Source: Comamonadaceae bacterium
Lineage (GTDB): Bacteria; Pseudomonadota; Gammaproteobacteria; Burkholderiales; Burkholderiaceae_C
Assembly: GCA_027486755.1 (NCBI GenBank)
Contig: JAIXOM010000059.1
Location: 276,454 to 340,453, forward strand
Reading direction: 5' to 3'
DNA length: 64,000 bases
This document shows, one piece after another, positions 51,305-63,182 of the stretch. Position numbers and translations under genes: made by a program. Within the stretch, counting starts at the first letter, position 1. Each line of letters begins with the position of its first letter. The notes beneath the pieces were generated by a model. The model had not been told where the DNA came from. It saw nothing but the letters and a program-made list of their open reading frames with translations, and did no database searches.

Positions 51305-51622
51305 TCAGGCGCTTTGGCGGCTTTGCTGTTTGAGCGCTTCGGTGCGCTCGTCTACCGCTTCGCGCAGCGCTTTGCCAGGTTTGAAGTGGGGCACGCGCTT
51401 TTCAGGGATCGCCACGCTCTCGCCTGAGCGGGGATTGCGGCCTATGCGGGGTGGCCGGCGGTTGATGGTGAAGCTGCCAAAGCCGCGTATTTCAATGCGA
51501 TGGCCGCGCACCATGGCCTGTCCTATCGCGTCGAGGATGGCCCTGACCGCCGCCTCAGCATCCCTGTGGGTGAGCTGGGGGAATCGGTTGGCGAGTTCTT
51601 CGACGATATCGGAGCGGGTCAT
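51305..51622 (-). CDS. ihfB: Integration host factor beta subunit
   Basis: [37 protein letters not shown]...[31 protein letters not shown]. Confidence 0.96.
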   Translation of the reverse strand: MTRSDIVEELANRFPQLTHRDAEAAVRAILDAIGQAMVRGHRIEIRGFGSFTINRRPPRIGRNPRSGESVAIPEKRVPHFKPGKALREAVDERTEALKQQSRQSA

Positions 51623-51689
51623 GGCGCGAGGTCAAATGCCGGCCCGGCGCGCCGACCGGAGTCGGGCGCAGCCGGGCTGTGGCCGGCGA

Positions 51690-53366
51690 TCAGCTGCCGC
51701 TGTCGAGCTTGGCGCGCAGCAAGGCGCCCAGGCTGGTGGTGCCGGCGTTGCCGCTGTTTTGCGACAGGCTGGCCATGGCCTCGGCCTGGTCGGCCGTGTC
51801 CTTGGCGCGCACCGACAGCTGGATGTTGCGGGTCTTGCGATCCACATTAACCACCACAGCGGTGACTTCGTCGCCTTCCTTGAGCACATTGCGGGCATCT
51901 TCCACACGGTCGCGCGAGATTTCGCTGGCGCGTAGGTAGCCGATGATGTCTTCGCCCAGATCGATCTCGGCACCCTTGGCGTCGACGGTCTTGACCTTGC
52001 CCGTGACAATCGCGCCCTTGTCGTTGACGGCCGCGAAGGTCGAGAACGGGTCACCGTCGAGCTGCTTGATACCCAGGGAGATGCGTTCGCGGTCCACGTC
52101 CACTGCCAGCACGATGGCGTCGACTTCCTGGCCCTTTTTGTAGTTGCGCACGGCGGTCTCGCCGGGCTCGTTCCAGGACAGGTCAGACAGGTGCACCAGA
52201 CCGTCGATGCCGGCGGCCAGGCCGACGAACACGCCGAAGTCGGTGATGGACTTGATCGGGCCCTTGACGCGGTCGCCGCGCTTGGTGTTCTGCGCGAATT
52301 CTTGCCAGGGGTTGGCCTTGCACTGCTTCATGCCCAGGGAGATGGGGCGCTTGTCTTCGTCGATCTCGAGGACCATGACTTCGACTTCGTCGCCCAGGGA
52401 CACCAGCTTGTTGGGGGCCACGTTCTTGTTGGTCCAGTCCATTTCGGAGACGTGCACCAGACCTTCAATGCCGGGCTCGAGCTCGACGAAGGCGCCGTAG
52501 TCGGCAATGTTGGTGACCTTGCCGAACAGGCGCGTGGCCTGCGGGTAGCGGCGCGAGACGCCCATCCAGGGATCGTCGCCCATCTGCTTGAGGCCCAGCG
52601 AGACACGGTTTTTCTCGGTGTCGAACTTGAGGATCTTGGCAGTGAGTTCCTGGCCGGCCTGAACGACTTCGCTCGGGTGGCGGACACGGCGCCAGGCCAT
52701 GTCGGTGATGTGCAGCAGGCCGTCGATGCCGCCGAGGTCCACGAAGGCACCGTACTCGGTGATGTTCTTGACCACGCCGTGAACGATGGAGCCTTCTTTC
52801 AGGGTTTCCATCAGCTTGGCGCGCTCTTCGCCCATGGAGGCTTCCACCACGGCGCGGCGGCTCAGCACCACGTTGTTGCGCTTGCGGTCGAGCTTGATGA
52901 CCTTGAACTCCATGGTCTTGTTCTCGTACGGCGTCAGGTCCTTGATCGGGCGCGTGTCGATCAGCGAGCCCGGCAGGAAGGCGCGGATGCCGTTGACCAG
53001 CACGGTCAGGCCGCCCTTGACCTTGCCCGTGGTCTGGCCGGTCACGAAGTCGCCGGATTCCAGCGCTTTTTCCAGGGCCATCCAGGAGGCCAGGCGCTTG
53101 GCCTTGTCGCGCGAGAGCAGGGTGTCGCCGAAGCCGTTTTCAACGGAGTCGATGGCCACGGAGACGAAGTCGCCGACCTGCACTTCGAGTTCACCTTGGT
53201 CGTTCTTGAACTCTTCGAGGGGCACGTAGGCTTCGGACTTGAGGCCTGCGTTGACCACCACGTGGTTGTGATCGATGCGAACGACTTCAGCGGTGATGAC
53301 TTCGCCCGAACGCATCTCGGAGCGTTGGAGCGATTCTTCGAACAGGGCGGCAAAAGATTCAGACAT
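51690..53366 (-). CDS. rpsA: 30S ribosomal protein S1
   Basis: [49 protein letters not shown]... with multiple S1 repeats. Confidence 0.98.
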   Translation of the reverse strand: MSESFAALFEESLQRSEMRSGEVITAEVVRIDHNHVVVNAGLKSEAYVPLEEFKNDQGELEVQVGDFVSVAIDSVENGFGDTLLSRDKAKRLASWMALEKALESGDFVTGQTTGKVKGGLTVLVNGIRAFLPGSLIDTRPIKDLTPYENKTMEFKVIKLDRKRNNVVLSRRAVVEASMGEERAKLMETLKEGSIVHGVVKNITEYGAFVDLGGIDGLLHITDMAWRRVRHPSEVVQAGQELTAKILKFDTEKNRVSLGLKQMGDDPWMGVSRRYPQATRLFGKVTNIADYGAFVELEPGIEGLVHVSEMDWTNKNVAPNKLVSLGDEVEVMVLEIDEDKRPISLGMKQCKANPWQEFAQNTKRGDRVKGPIKSITDFGVFVGLAAGIDGLVHLSDLSWNEPGETAVRNYKKGQEVDAIVLAVDVDRERISLGIKQLDGDPFSTFAAVNDKGAIVTGKVKTVDAKGAEIDLGEDIIGYLRASEISRDRVEDARNVLKEGDEVTAVVVNVDRKTRNIQLSVRAKDTADQAEAMASLSQNSGNAGTTSLGALLRAKLDSGS

Positions 53367-53510
53367 GAGGTTTCCTTGCAAATCGCAGGCAGGTTGACGT
53401 CCGCACGATTGCGGGCGTTTCTAAGACTGACAGCGCTTGCGTTGTGTGCGGACAGGGCCGCGGTTGGGTTCAACAACCACCTGAACAATGCACATGCGGT
53501 GCGACGGGAT

Positions 53511-55490
53511 TCAGGTGGACCGTTTGCCTTGCCACCACGTCAACATCAGGGCTGTGGATTTTTCAATCGACAGTTCCGAGTTGTCGAGCAGCAGGGCTTC
53601 TTGGGCCGGCTTCAGGGGGGCGGTCTGGCGGGAGGAATCCCGCTCGTCCCGGGCCCGGAGGTCCGACTCAATCTCGCTGATTGTAGCGGGAATTCCCTTT
53701 GAAATCAGCTGCTTATGGCGGCGCTCGGCCCGTTTGGCAGCGCTGGCCGTGAGGAAGACCTTGAGCGCGGCGTCCGGGAAGATCACCGTGCCCATGTCGC
53801 GGCCGTCGGCCACCAGGCCCGGCAGCCGCCGAAAGCTGTGCTGCAGCTGCACCAGGGCGGCGCGCACCTCGGGATGCACCGAGACGGCAGAGGCGGCCAT
53901 GCCGGCCGATTCGGTGCGGATGGCCTCGGACACGTCTTCCCCCGCCAGGAACACCCGGTCGCCCTCAAAGCGTGCGGGCAGGGTGCGGGCGATCGCGGCG
54001 GCCGCCGGCCCGTCGGACAGCGCCACGCCGGCCTGCTGGGCTGCCAGGGCTGTCAGGCGGTAGAGCGCGCCCGAGTCCAGGTAGTGGTAGCCCAGCTTTT
54101 GTGCCGTGAGGGCGGCCAGCGTGCCCTTGCCGGAGGCCGTGGGGCCGTCGACGCAGATCACCGGAATGTGCCGGGCCTCGGCCTGCGCCACCGCAAACAA
54201 GGCCTCGAAATAGTCCGGAAAGGTCTTGGCCACGCAATGCGGCTCTTCAATGCGCAAGGGCAAGTGCGCCGGGTTGAAGGCGGCCAGCGAAAAGCACATG
54301 GCCATGCGGTGGTCGTCGTAGGTGGCAATGGAGGCGCTCTTCCAGGCCTGGGGCGGGCTGATGCGCAGGAAGTCCGTGCCTTCCTCCACCGTGGCGCCGA
54401 GCTTGCGCAGCTCGGTGGCCATGGCGGCGAGCCGGTCGGTTTCTTTGACGCGCCAGCTGGCGATGTTGCGCAGCGTGCTGGGGCCGTCGGCATAGAGCGC
54501 CATGACGGCCAGGGTCATGGCGGCGTCGGGGATGTGGTTGCAGTCCAGGTCGATGGCCTTGAGCGGCCAGGCACCGCGGCTGATGCGCAGGTGGTTGGGC
54601 GCCATCTCCACCCGGGCACCCATCTGCTGGGCGGCTTCCACGAAGCGGATGTCGCCCTGGATGGCGCCGCTGCCGATGCCCCAGACCTCGATCTCCTGGC
54701 CCTCAGGCGCTGCCAGCGCACCGAGCGCCACGAAGTAGCTGGCCGATGACGCGTCGCCTTCCACGTGGATCTCCCCGGGCGACTGGTAGCGGCTGCCGGC
54801 CGGGATGGTGAAGCGCTGCCAGCCCTGCCGCTGCACCTGGATGCCAAAGCGCGCCAGCAGGTTGAGTGTGATCTCGATGTAGGGCTTGGAGATGAGCTCG
54901 CCCACCACGTCGATGTGGATGTCCTTGCTGGCCACCAGGGGCAGGGCCATGAGCAGGGCGGTGAGGAACTGGCTGGAGACATCGCCGCGCACCTGGATGG
55001 GCCGGTCCAGTTGCAGCTGCGCATAAGGCCTCAGCCGCAGCGGCGGGTAGCCCTCCTGGCCCAGGTAGTCGATGGCGCAGCCGAGCTGGCGCAGCGCATC
55101 AACCAGGTCGCCGATGGGGCGCTCGTGCATGCGCGGCACGCCCGACATCTCGAACTCGCCGCCCAGCAGGGCCAGCGCCGCCGTGAGCGGCCGCATGGCG
55201 GTGCCGGCATTGCCCAGGAAGAGTTTGGCGCTTTGGTGGATGAGCTGGCCGCCCAGCCCGCCGATCACGGCGGTGTGTCCGGTCTGCTCGATGTGGCAGC
55301 CCAGGGCCTTGAGGGCGTCCAGCATCACGGCCGTGTCGTCTGAGGCCAGCAGGTCGTGCACCACGGTCTCGCCCTGGCTGAGCGCGGCCAGCAACAGCAC
55401 GCGGTTGGAGATGCTCTTGGAGCCCGGCAGGCGCACTGTGCCGTGGGCGCCCGAGAGGGGCGGGATGTCGAGGAAGTCGGTCTGGTACAT
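53511..55490 (-). CDS. aroA/cmk: Bifunctional 3-phosphoshikimate 1-carboxyvinyltransferase / cytidylate kinase fusion
   Basis: Single frame: AroA ([28 protein letters not shown]...) then Cmk ([35 protein letters not shown]...[13 protein letters not shown]). Confidence 0.94.
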   Translation of the reverse strand: MYQTDFLDIPPLSGAHGTVRLPGSKSISNRVLLLAALSQGETVVHDLLASDDTAVMLDALKALGCHIEQTGHTAVIGGLGGQLIHQSAKLFLGNAGTAMRPLTAALALLGGEFEMSGVPRMHERPIGDLVDALRQLGCAIDYLGQEGYPPLRLRPYAQLQLDRPIQVRGDVSSQFLTALLMALPLVASKDIHIDVVGELISKPYIEITLNLLARFGIQVQRQGWQRFTIPAGSRYQSPGEIHVEGDASSASYFVALGALAAPEGQEIEVWGIGSGAIQGDIRFVEAAQQMGARVEMAPNHLRISRGAWPLKAIDLDCNHIPDAAMTLAVMALYADGPSTLRNIASWRVKETDRLAAMATELRKLGATVEEGTDFLRISPPQAWKSASIATYDDHRMAMCFSLAAFNPAHLPLRIEEPHCVAKTFPDYFEALFAVAQAEARHIPVICVDGPTASGKGTLAALTAQKLGYHYLDSGALYRLTALAAQQAGVALSDGPAAAAIARTLPARFEGDRVFLAGEDVSEAIRTESAGMAASAVSVHPEVRAALVQLQHSFRRLPGLVADGRDMGTVIFPDAALKVFLTASAAKRAERRHKQLISKGIPATISEIESDLRARDERDSSRQTAPLKPAQEALLLDNSELSIEKSTALMLTWWQGKRST

Positions 55491-55521
55491 GGCTTCTTGG
55501 TCGAGCGCCAGCGCCCGTGGG

Positions 55522-56421
55522 TCAGTCGGAGGAGGGCGCTGGGGAATCAGGTGCCTGCGCACCCATCTGCCAATCGGCGCGGCGCTGGCTGGCCTGGGTG
55601 ATGAACGCACGCAGGCCCTCGCGGTCTTCGCTGGCCAGCAGGCCCTGGATCTTGAGCAGCGAGGTCTCGAACCATTTCGCCTGCGCATTCACTGCGGTGG
55701 CATTGGCCAGCAGCACGTCGGTCCAGAGTTCTGGATCGCCTGCAGCAATGCGGGTGGTGTCCCGAAAGCCCGGACCACCCAGGGCCAGGTAGTGCTCACC
55801 CTCGGGCTGGGCCATCAGGCCCTGCATGAGCGCAAAGGCCAGCATGTGTGGAAAGTGGCTCACGGCCGCCAGGCTCTGGTCATGCAGGTGGGCGGGCATC
55901 TCGCGCACCTTGCAGCCCAAGGCCTCCCAGACGCCGCGCGCCTGCGCGATGGTCTTGGCGGCGTGGACTTCCAGGGGTGTCAGGATGACCTGCTGGCCTT
56001 TGTACAGCCCGGCATCGGCATGCTCGATGCCTGCCCGTTCCTTGCCACAGATGGGATGGGCCGGCACGAACTGGCCAAGGCGCTCACCCAGGGCCTGGCC
56101 TGCGGCGTGTGCCACGTCTTGTTTGGTCGAGCCCACGTCCATCACCAGGGTGTGTGCCTCCAGTCGGGGCAGCAGGCTGCTCAGCGTGGCCTGGGTGGCG
56201 GCCACAGGCACGGCCAGCAGCACCAGGTCAGCGCCACGCACGCATTCCTCGGCCGTGGGGGCCACGGTGTCGACGATGCCCAGCGCCCGTGCGCGCTGGG
56301 CGCTCTGGGGCGAGCGGCTGTAGCCGCTCACGCGCTTTACCAGGCCGGCCTGCTTGGCCGCCAGCGCGAAGGAGCCCCCCATGAGCCCGCAGCCAATGAG
56401 CGCCAGATGCTCGAACACCAT
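55522..56421 (-). CDS. tyrA: Prephenate dehydrogenase
   Basis: [36 protein letters not shown]...[15 protein letters not shown]. Confidence 0.93.
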   Translation of the reverse strand: MVFEHLALIGCGLMGGSFALAAKQAGLVKRVSGYSRSPQSAQRARALGIVDTVAPTAEECVRGADLVLLAVPVAATQATLSSLLPRLEAHTLVMDVGSTKQDVAHAAGQALGERLGQFVPAHPICGKERAGIEHADAGLYKGQQVILTPLEVHAAKTIAQARGVWEALGCKVREMPAHLHDQSLAAVSHFPHMLAFALMQGLMAQPEGEHYLALGGPGFRDTTRIAAGDPELWTDVLLANATAVNAQAKWFETSLLKIQGLLASEDREGLRAFITQASQRRADWQMGAQAPDSPAPSSD

Positions 56422-56427
56422 GGCGGC

Positions 56428-57525
56428 TTACTCAGACACCGGGTAGGAGCCCAGCACTTTGTAGAAGGCGCACAGCTGCTGCAGGTCTTTCAGGGCGGCG
56501 GCCACGTGGGGCTGGGAGATGTGGCCTTCGAGGTCGATGTAGAAGTAGTACTCCCACTGGCCCGACTTGGCCGGGCGCGACTCGAAGCGGGTCATGGACA
56601 CGCCGTTTTCTTTGAGGGGCACCAAGAGGTCGTGCACAGCGCCCGGCCGGTTGGGCACGGAGACCACCAGGCTGGTGCAGTCGCGGCCGGAGACCGGCGG
56701 CGTGGCCAGGGTCTGCGGCAGGCAGATGACGGCAAATCGCGTGCGGTTGTAGGCCTCGTCCTGGATGGCGTGGTGCACCAAGTGCAAGCCGAACTGGGAC
56801 GCAGCCCGTTCGCTGGCGATGCCGGCCCACGCCGGGTTGGAGGCGGCCAGGCGCGCCCCTTCGGCATTGCTGGCCACGGCGCGGCGTTCGGCATGCGGCA
56901 GGTGCACGCTGAGCCAGCCCTGGCATTGGGCGAGTGCCTGCGGATGGGCCAGCACCACCTCAATGCCTTCCAGGCTGTTGGACTGGCGCAGCAGGTTGTG
57001 GCGCACCAGCAGACTCACCTCGCCCACCACGTGCACGGGTGAGCGCAGGAATAAATCAAGCGAGCGGGCCACCACGCCTTCGGTGGAGTTTTCCATGCCC
57101 ACCACACCGTATTGCGCGGTGCCGGCCGCGGTGGCGTGGAAGACCTCGTCGAAGTTGGCGCAGTAAATCAGGCTGGCTGCGCTGCCGAAGAACTCCACGG
57201 CCGCTTGTTCGCAGAAGGTGCCTTGCGGGCCCAGCACGGCCACGCGCTGGGGGGCTTCCAGCGCCAGGCAGGCCGACATGATCTCGCGCCAAATGGACGC
57301 GACATGGTCGTTGTGCAGCGGACCGGGGTTGGCGCGGGTGATCTTGTCGATGACCTGGGCCACGCGGTCGGGCCGGAAGAAAGGCGAGCCTTCGGCGCGC
57401 TTGATCTCGCCGACCTGCTCGGCCACATGGGCGCGCTGGTTGAGCAGGGACAGCAGTTGCTGGTCGAGCGCGTCGATCTGCACACGCAGCGCGCCCAGGG
57501 CGTCGGATTGGACAGGTTGGGTCAT
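56428..57525 (-). CDS. pheA: Chorismate mutase / prephenate dehydratase (P-protein)
   Basis: LGALRVQIDALDQQLLSLLNQRAHVAEQVGEIK; VAVLGPQGTFCEQAAVEFFG; ESRPAKSGQWEYYFYIDLEGH. Confidence 0.96.
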   Translation of the reverse strand: MTQPVQSDALGALRVQIDALDQQLLSLLNQRAHVAEQVGEIKRAEGSPFFRPDRVAQVIDKITRANPGPLHNDHVASIWREIMSACLALEAPQRVAVLGPQGTFCEQAAVEFFGSAASLIYCANFDEVFHATAAGTAQYGVVGMENSTEGVVARSLDLFLRSPVHVVGEVSLLVRHNLLRQSNSLEGIEVVLAHPQALAQCQGWLSVHLPHAERRAVASNAEGARLAASNPAWAGIASERAASQFGLHLVHHAIQDEAYNRTRFAVICLPQTLATPPVSGRDCTSLVVSVPNRPGAVHDLLVPLKENGVSMTRFESRPAKSGQWEYYFYIDLEGHISQPHVAAALKDLQQLCAFYKVLGSYPVSE

Positions 57526-57537
57526 ACGATCTTCCTA

Positions 57538-57573
57538 CCCCCTCTCCCCTTGGGAGAGGGCTGGGGTGAGGGC
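57538..57573. repeat. Second dispersed repeat family (CCCCCTCTCCCCTTGGGAGAGGGCTGGGGTGAGGGC)
   Basis: Hairpin CCCTCTCCC...GGGAGAGGG plus CTGGGGTGAGGG tail, between serC and pheA. Confidence 0.75.
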
Positions 57574-57602
57574 GCGCGCGTGGGCGGCCTTGTTCATGGG
57601 CA

Positions 57603-58694
57603 TCAGGCCCGGCGCTCGAATTCGCGCATGTAGGCCACCAGGGCCTGCACGCCTTCGAGCGGCATGGCGTTGTAGATGCTCGCCCGCATGCCGCCCACCG
57701 ACTTGTGGCCCTTGAGCTGCAAGAGCCCCGCGGCCTTGGCGCCGGCCAGGAAGCCCTCGTTGAGGGACTCTTCGCGCAGGAAGAAGGGCACGTTCATGCG
57801 GGAACGGGCAGCGGGCTCGACTTGGTTGCTGTAAAGCTCGGAGCCGTCGATGAAGTCGTACATCAGCTGGGCCTTGGCGATGTTGCGCGACTCCATGGCG
57901 GCCACGCCGCCCTGGCGCTTGAGCCACTGGAAGGTCAGGCCTGCGATGTAGATGCCGTAGGTGGGCGGCGTGTTGTACATCGACTGGTGCTCGGCCACGA
58001 TCTGGTAATTGAAGGCCGAGGGGCAGGCGGGCAGGGCGTGGCCCAGCAGGTCTTCGCGCACCACCACCAGCGTCACGCCGGCGGGCCCGAGGTTCTTCTG
58101 TGCCCCGCCGAAGGCCAGGCCCACGCGCGACCAGTCCACCGGCCGCGAGCACACATGGGAGGAGAAGTCCACCACCAGCGGGGCCTTGCAGCCCAGGGTT
58201 TGGAGGTCGGGCAGCTCCTGGAATTCCACGCCATGGATGGTTTCATTGCTGCACAGGTGCACGTACTGCGCATCGGCGCCGATGCGCCACGAGGCAGGCG
58301 CTGGGATGCCGCGGAAGCCCTGGTCTTGTGCCGAGGCGGCAATGCGGGCCGTGCCGTACTTGCCGGCTTCTTTGAGCGACTTCTGGCTCCAGGTGCCGGT
58401 GAGCACGAAGTCCATGGCGCCGCCTCGCGAAAGATTGAGCGGCACGATGGCGTTCTCGGCCAGGCCCCCGCCCTGCATGAACAGCACCTTGAAGTGCGCA
58501 GGGATGGCCAGCAGCTCGCGCAGGTCGCGCTCGGCCGCCTCATAAATGGAGATGAACTCCTTGCCGCGGTGGCTCATCTCCATCACGCTCATGCCGCTGC
58601 CGTGCCAGTCCAGCATCTCGGCCGCGGCCGTGCGCAGCACTTCTTCGGGCAGCACGGCGGGACCCGCCGAGAAGTTGTAGGGGCGCTGCATCAC
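57603..58694 (-). CDS. serC: Phosphoserine aminotransferase
   Basis: [44 protein letters not shown]. Confidence 0.97.
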   Translation of the reverse strand: MMQRPYNFSAGPAVLPEEVLRTAAAEMLDWHGSGMSVMEMSHRGKEFISIYEAAERDLRELLAIPAHFKVLFMQGGGLAENAIVPLNLSRGGAMDFVLTGTWSQKSLKEAGKYGTARIAASAQDQGFRGIPAPASWRIGADAQYVHLCSNETIHGVEFQELPDLQTLGCKAPLVVDFSSHVCSRPVDWSRVGLAFGGAQKNLGPAGVTLVVVREDLLGHALPACPSAFNYQIVAEHQSMYNTPPTYGIYIAGLTFQWLKRQGGVAAMESRNIAKAQLMYDFIDGSELYSNQVEPAARSRMNVPFFLREESLNEGFLAGAKAAGLLQLKGHKSVGGMRASIYNAMPLEGVQALVAYMREFERRA

Positions 58695-61324
58695 TCGGCG
58701 GCCGGCACACCGTCTGCGTCGTCTTCACCGAGCTGAGCGTTGGCGTCGTTTTCCACGATGCGCTGCAGGCCCGAGAGCTGGGTGCCGTCATCCAGGCTGA
58801 TGAGCGTGACGCCCTGGGTGGCGCGGCCCATCTCGCGGATCTCGGCCACGCGGGTGCGCACCAGCACGCCGCGGTCGGTGATGAGCATGATCTCGTCGTC
58901 GGTGTGCACCAGGGTGGCGGCCACGACCTTGCCGTTGCGCTCGCTTTGCTGGATGGCGATCATGCCCTTGGTGCCGCGGCCGTGGCGGGTGTACTCGCCA
59001 ATGGGCGTGCGCTTGCCGTAGCCGTTGACCGTGGCCGTCAGCACGCTTTGTTGCTCGTCCTCGGCCACCAGCATGGCAATCACGCTCTGGCCGTCTTCCA
59101 GCATCATGCCGCGCACGCCGCGGGCGTTGCGGCCCATGGGACGCACGTCGTTCTCGTCAAAGCGCACCGCCTTGCCGCCGTCGGAGAACAGCATCACGTC
59201 ATGCTGGCCGTCGGTGAGTGCCGCGCCGATGAGGTAGTCACCCTCGTCCAGATCGACGGCAATGATGCCCGCCTTGCGCGGGTTGCTGAACTCGTCGAGC
59301 GCCGTCTTCTTGACCGTGCCCATGGAGGTGGCCATGAAGATGTAGTGGTCGGCCGGGAAGCTCCGGGCGCCGCCAGTGAGGGCCAGCACCACGGTGATTT
59401 TTTCGCCTTCCTGCAGCGGGAACATGTTGACGATGGGGCGGCCACGGGAGCCGCGCGAGCCCGCAGGCACTTCCCAGACCTTGAGCCAGTACAGGCGCCC
59501 GCGGTTGGAGAAGCACAGGATGTAGTCGTGCGTGTTGGCGATGAAGAGCTGGTCGACCCAGTCGTCTTCCTTGGTGGCCGTGGCCAGCTTGCCGCGCCCG
59601 CCGCGCTTTTGCGCGCGGTACTCGGACAGGGGCTGGCTCTTGATGTAGCCCAGGTGCGAGAGCGTGACCACCATGTCGGTGGGCGTGATCAGGTCTTCAG
59701 TGGACAGGTCAAAGGAGCTGTGCTCGATCAGGCTGCGGCGCATGCCCAGCTTGGTCTGACCGAATTCCTGGCGAATGGCGCTGAGTTCCTCGCTGATGAT
59801 GATCGAGACGCGCTCGGGACGCGCCAGGATGTCCAGCAGGTCATCGATCTCGGCCATCACGTCCTTGTACTCACTGACGATCTTGTCCTGCTCCAGGCCC
59901 GTCAGGCGCTGCAGGCGCATTTGCAGGATTTCCTGCGCCTGCGTGTCCGAGAGGCGGTAAAGCCCGTCCTGGCCCATGCCGAACTGGCGCTCCAGGCCGT
60001 CGGGGCGGTAGTCGTCGGCATTAATCACGTCGCCATCGGCCTTGGCGCGGGTGAGCATCTCGCGCACCAGCTGGCTGTCCCAGCTGCGGGTCATCAGCTC
60101 GGCCTTGGCCACCGGCGGGGTGGGGGCCTCCCGGATGATGCGAATGAACTCGTCGATGTTGGCCAGCGCCACAGCCAGGCCCTCGAGCACATGGCCGCGC
60201 TCGCGGGCCTTGCGCAGGTTGAACACCGTGCGGCGGGTCACCACCTCGCGGCGGTGCGAGAGGAAGACCGAAATCAGGTCTTTGAGGTTGCACAGCTTTG
60301 GCTGGCCGTTGACCAGCGCCACCATGTTCATGCCGAAGGTGTCCTGCAGCTGGGTCTGCTTGTACAGGTTGTTGAGCACCACTTCGGGCACTTCGCCGCG
60401 CTTGAGCTCAATCACCAGGCGCATGCCCGATTTGTCGGACTCGTCCTGGATGTGGCTGATGCCCTCGATCTTTTTCTCGTGCACCAGCTCGGCCATGCGC
60501 TCCTGCAGAGTCTTCTTGTTCACCTGGTAGGGCAGCTCGTCGACGATGATGGCCTGGCGCTGGCCCTTGTCGATATCTTCAAAGTGGCACTTGGCGCGCA
60601 TGACCACGCGGCCCCTGCCGGTGCGGTAGCCTTCCTTGACGCCGCTCATGCCGTAGATGATGCCCGCCGTCGGGAAATCGGGCGCCGGGATGATCTCCAT
60701 CAGCTCGTCGATGCTGGCCTCGGGGTTCTTCAGCAGGTGCAGGCAGGCGTCGACCACCTCGTTGAGGTTGTGCGGCGGGATGTTGGTGGCCATACCCACG
60801 GCAATGCCGCCCGAGCCGTTGACCAGCAGGTTGGGCAGGCGCGTGGGCAGTACCAGGGGCTCTTTTTCCGAGCCGTCGTAGTTGGGGCCGAAGTCGACCG
60901 TGTCTTTATCAATGTCGGCCAGCAGCTCGTGGGCAATCTTGTCCAGGCGGATCTCGGTGTAGCGCATGGCCGCGGCGTTGTCGCCGTCGACCGAGCCGAA
61001 GTTGCCCTGGCCGTCCACCAGCATGTGGCGCATGGAGAAGTCCTGCGCCATGCGGACGATGGTGTCGTAGACCGACTGGTCGCCGTGCGGGTGGTATTTA
61101 CCGATGACATCACCCACGATACGCGCCGACTTTTTGTAGGCCCGGTTCCAATCGTTGTTCAGCTCATGCATGGCATAGAGCACCCGGCGGTGCACCGGCT
61201 TGAGGCCGTCGCGTGCATCGGGCAGGGCGCGGCCGACGATCACGCTCATGGCGTAATCGAGGTAGCTGCGCCGCATCTCCTCTTCCAGGCTGATCGGAAG
61301 CGTTTCTTTGGCAAATTGGGTCAT
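58691..61324 (-). CDS. gyrA: DNA gyrase subunit A
   Basis: [50 protein letters not shown]...; C-terminal beta-pinwheel repeats; ATG at 61324. Confidence 0.98.
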   Translation of the reverse strand: MTQFAKETLPISLEEEMRRSYLDYAMSVIVGRALPDARDGLKPVHRRVLYAMHELNNDWNRAYKKSARIVGDVIGKYHPHGDQSVYDTIVRMAQDFSMRHMLVDGQGNFGSVDGDNAAAMRYTEIRLDKIAHELLADIDKDTVDFGPNYDGSEKEPLVLPTRLPNLLVNGSGGIAVGMATNIPPHNLNEVVDACLHLLKNPEASIDELMEIIPAPDFPTAGIIYGMSGVKEGYRTGRGRVVMRAKCHFEDIDKGQRQAIIVDELPYQVNKKTLQERMAELVHEKKIEGISHIQDESDKSGMRLVIELKRGEVPEVVLNNLYKQTQLQDTFGMNMVALVNGQPKLCNLKDLISVFLSHRREVVTRRTVFNLRKARERGHVLEGLAVALANIDEFIRIIREAPTPPVAKAELMTRSWDSQLVREMLTRAKADGDVINADDYRPDGLERQFGMGQDGLYRLSDTQAQEILQMRLQRLTGLEQDKIVSEYKDVMAEIDDLLDILARPERVSIIISEELSAIRQEFGQTKLGMRRSLIEHSSFDLSTEDLITPTDMVVTLSHLGYIKSQPLSEYRAQKRGGRGKLATATKEDDWVDQLFIANTHDYILCFSNRGRLYWLKVWEVPAGSRGSRGRPIVNMFPLQEGEKITVVLALTGGARSFPADHYIFMATSMGTVKKTALDEFSNPRKAGIIAVDLDEGDYLIGAALTDGQHDVMLFSDGGKAVRFDENDVRPMGRNARGVRGMMLEDGQSVIAMLVAEDEQQSVLTATVNGYGKRTPIGEYTRHGRGTKGMIAIQQSERNGKVVAATLVHTDDEIMLITDRGVLVRTRVAEIREMGRATQGVTLISLDDGTQLSGLQRIVENDANAQLGEDDADGVPAAE

Positions 61325-61623
61325 GGGTGCGCCTGGGTCAACACCCCGCTCTCGCGGGGCCAACAATCGCAGCGGTTTTGGCAGCCGCAGGAAACTTTCG
61401 ATTCTAAGGCCCCGACCTCAGCTGCTGACTTGCCCGGCCTTGTGGTTGTCCTGCAACAGCTGGGCAACATTTGGAAGGTCTGGAAATCCCTGTGTTTGTC
61501 CTATGCCGAGGTGCAAAAGCGCTGTGGCACAATGTTTGGAACGTTACGGGTGGAGCTCACCTGCAACGTACAAATCCGAAGCCAACGCAGACTGTCTGCT
61601 GACATTTTCTCTAGAGGATGACC

Positions 61624-62400
61624 ATGAAGAAACTCAATAAAGTGGCAATGTTGTTTGCAACAACTGTTCTCGCCACGGCCGCTGGCGCGCAAACCGTAGA
61701 CAACTGGAGAAACGGCACGGGCGAGTTGGTTTGGAGGAACGGCACCAACGAACTGTGCTGGCGTGATGCTTCCTGGACCCCCGCCACTGCCGCCCGTGGT
61801 TGCGATGGCGCCATCGTGCCCCAGCCCGCACCCGCTGCTCCCCCTGCTCGTGCAGCTGCCCCCGCACCTGCCCCGGCTCCTGCCCCGGCACCGGCACCGG
61901 CACCGCGTCCTCCGGCACCTGCACCCGCACCCGCACCCGCACCCGCTGCTGCTCCCGCACCTGCTCCGGCACCCGCTCCCGCAGCTGCCCCCGCACCTCG
62001 CGCTGCTGCGCCTGCCGCACCCGCCGCCCCTGCCGTGGCTGCCACCAAGGTGACCTACGCTGCCGACACCTTCTTTGACTTCAACAAGTCTGCCGTCAAG
62101 CCTGAGGCCCGCGCCAAGCTCGACGATCTGGTGTCCAAAGTCAAGAGCATCAACCTGGAGGTGATCATCTCTGTGGGCCACGCCGACGCCGTCGGTGCTG
62201 ATGCCTACAACCAGGCCCTGTCGGTGCGCCGCGCCGAAGCTGTCAAGGCTTATCTGGTGACAAAAGGCATTGAGAAGAACCGTGTCTACACCGAAGGCAA
62301 GGGTGAGAAGTCGCCTGTGGCCGACAACAAGACCGCCGAAGGCCGTGCCAAGAACCGCCGCGTCGAAATCGAAGTGGTGGGCACCCGCCCCAACCGTTAA
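61624..62400 (+). CDS. OmpA family protein with Pro/Ala linker and short N-terminal WRNGT repeat domain
   Basis: Signal peptide; NWRNGTGELVWRNGTNELCWRDASWTPATAARGC; (PA)n linker; C-terminal OmpA domain (FDFNKSAVKPEARAKLDDLVSKV...GHADAVGADAYNQALSVRRAEAVKAYL). Confidence 0.93.
   Translation: MKKLNKVAMLFATTVLATAAGAQTVDNWRNGTGELVWRNGTNELCWRDASWTPATAARGCDGAIVPQPAPAAPPARAAAPAPAPAPAPAPAPAPRPPAPAPAPAPAPAAAPAPAPAPAPAAAPAPRAAAPAAPAAPAVAATKVTYAADTFFDFNKSAVKPEARAKLDDLVSKVKSINLEVIISVGHADAVGADAYNQALSVRRAEAVKAYLVTKGIEKNRVYTEGKGEKSPVADNKTAEGRAKNRRVEIEVVGTRPNR
61810..62040 (+). repeat. Low-complexity Pro-Ala coding repeat, including (GCACCC)4 at 61921-61944
   Basis: Hexanucleotide tandem units in frame with the OmpA-family ORF. 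Confidence 0.85.
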
Positions 62401-62417
62401 TCCCGGTTGCCCTGTGA

Positions 62418-62444
62418 AAACCGGCCCTTGTGGCCGGTTTTTTT
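62418..62444 (+). terminator. Rho-independent terminator after the ompA-like gene
   Basis: AAACCGGCC-CTTGT-GGCCGGTTT plus T run. Confidence 0.87.
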
Positions 62445-62465
62445 ATGCCCCCTGATAATCCCCCG

Positions 62466-63173
62466 ATGCACACCACAGACAACGTCGATCCGGCGGAACT
62501 CGCCAAGTTTTCCGAGCTTGCCCACCGCTGGTGGGACACCGAAAGCGAATTTCGCCCCCTGCACCAGATCAACCCCCTGCGCCTGGCTTGGATCCAGGAG
62601 CGCGTGCCGATGACCGGCAAGCGCGTGCTAGACGTCGGCTGCGGCGGTGGCATCCTGGCCGATGCCATGGCCCGCCAGGGCGCCGATGTCCTGGGCATTG
62701 ATCTGGCCACCAAAGCACTGAAGGTGGCCCAACTGCACGCTCTGGAGGCGCAGACGCCCCGGGTGCAGTACCGCGAGGTCAGTGCCGAGGCCCTGGCTGC
62801 GGAGCAGCCTGAAAGTTTCGATGTGGTGACCTGCATGGAGATGCTCGAGCACGTGCCCGATCCCTCCTCGGTGGTGCGGGCCTGCGCCACCCTGGTCAAG
62901 CCCGGTGGACATGTGTTCTTCTCCACCCTCAACCGTAACCCCAAGAGTTTTCTGTTCGCCATCGTCGGTGCCGAATACGTGCTGAACCTGCTGCCCCGTG
63001 GCACCCATGAGTACGCCAAGTTCATCCGCCCGAGCGAACTGGCCTCGTACGCCCGTTCGGCTGGTCTGGTTCTGCAGGAGACCAAGGGCATGGAGTACAA
63101 CCCCTTTACTCGGCGCTACTGGCTCAGCCGCGACACCAGCGTCAACTACATGCTGGCCTTTCAGAAAACCTGA
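62466..63173 (+). CDS. ubiG: Ubiquinone biosynthesis O-methyltransferase
   Basis: [33 protein letters not shown]...[26 protein letters not shown]. Confidence 0.95.
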   Translation: MHTTDNVDPAELAKFSELAHRWWDTESEFRPLHQINPLRLAWIQERVPMTGKRVLDVGCGGGILADAMARQGADVLGIDLATKALKVAQLHALEAQTPRVQYREVSAEALAAEQPESFDVVTCMEMLEHVPDPSSVVRACATLVKPGGHVFFSTLNRNPKSFLFAIVGAEYVLNLLPRGTHEYAKFIRPSELASYARSAGLVLQETKGMEYNPFTRRYWLSRDTSVNYMLAFQKT

Positions 63174-63182
63174 AGGCCCGCC

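Noticed and set aside
52191-53702. 503-aa plus-strand ORF opposite rpsA
   Set aside because: Antisense of ribosomal protein S1; codon-bias artefact.
55072-57042. 656-aa plus-strand ORF opposite aroA/tyrA/pheA
   Set aside because: Spans the antisense of several genuine genes; shadow ORF.
61344-61359. CCCCGC-TCTC-GCGGGG hairpin just upstream of gyrA
   Set aside because: Short GC hairpin without T run or conservation evidence; common by chance at this GC content.
58904-61621. 905-aa plus-strand ORF opposite gyrA
   Set aside because: Mirror ORF of gyrA; low-information His/Val/Gln/Ala-rich translation with no recognisable domain.
61501-62181. Cys/Gly/Ser/Arg-rich minus-strand ORF with apparent repeats
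   Set aside because: It is the reverse complement of the (Pro-Ala)n linker of the OmpA-family gene; the repetitive appearance is inherited.
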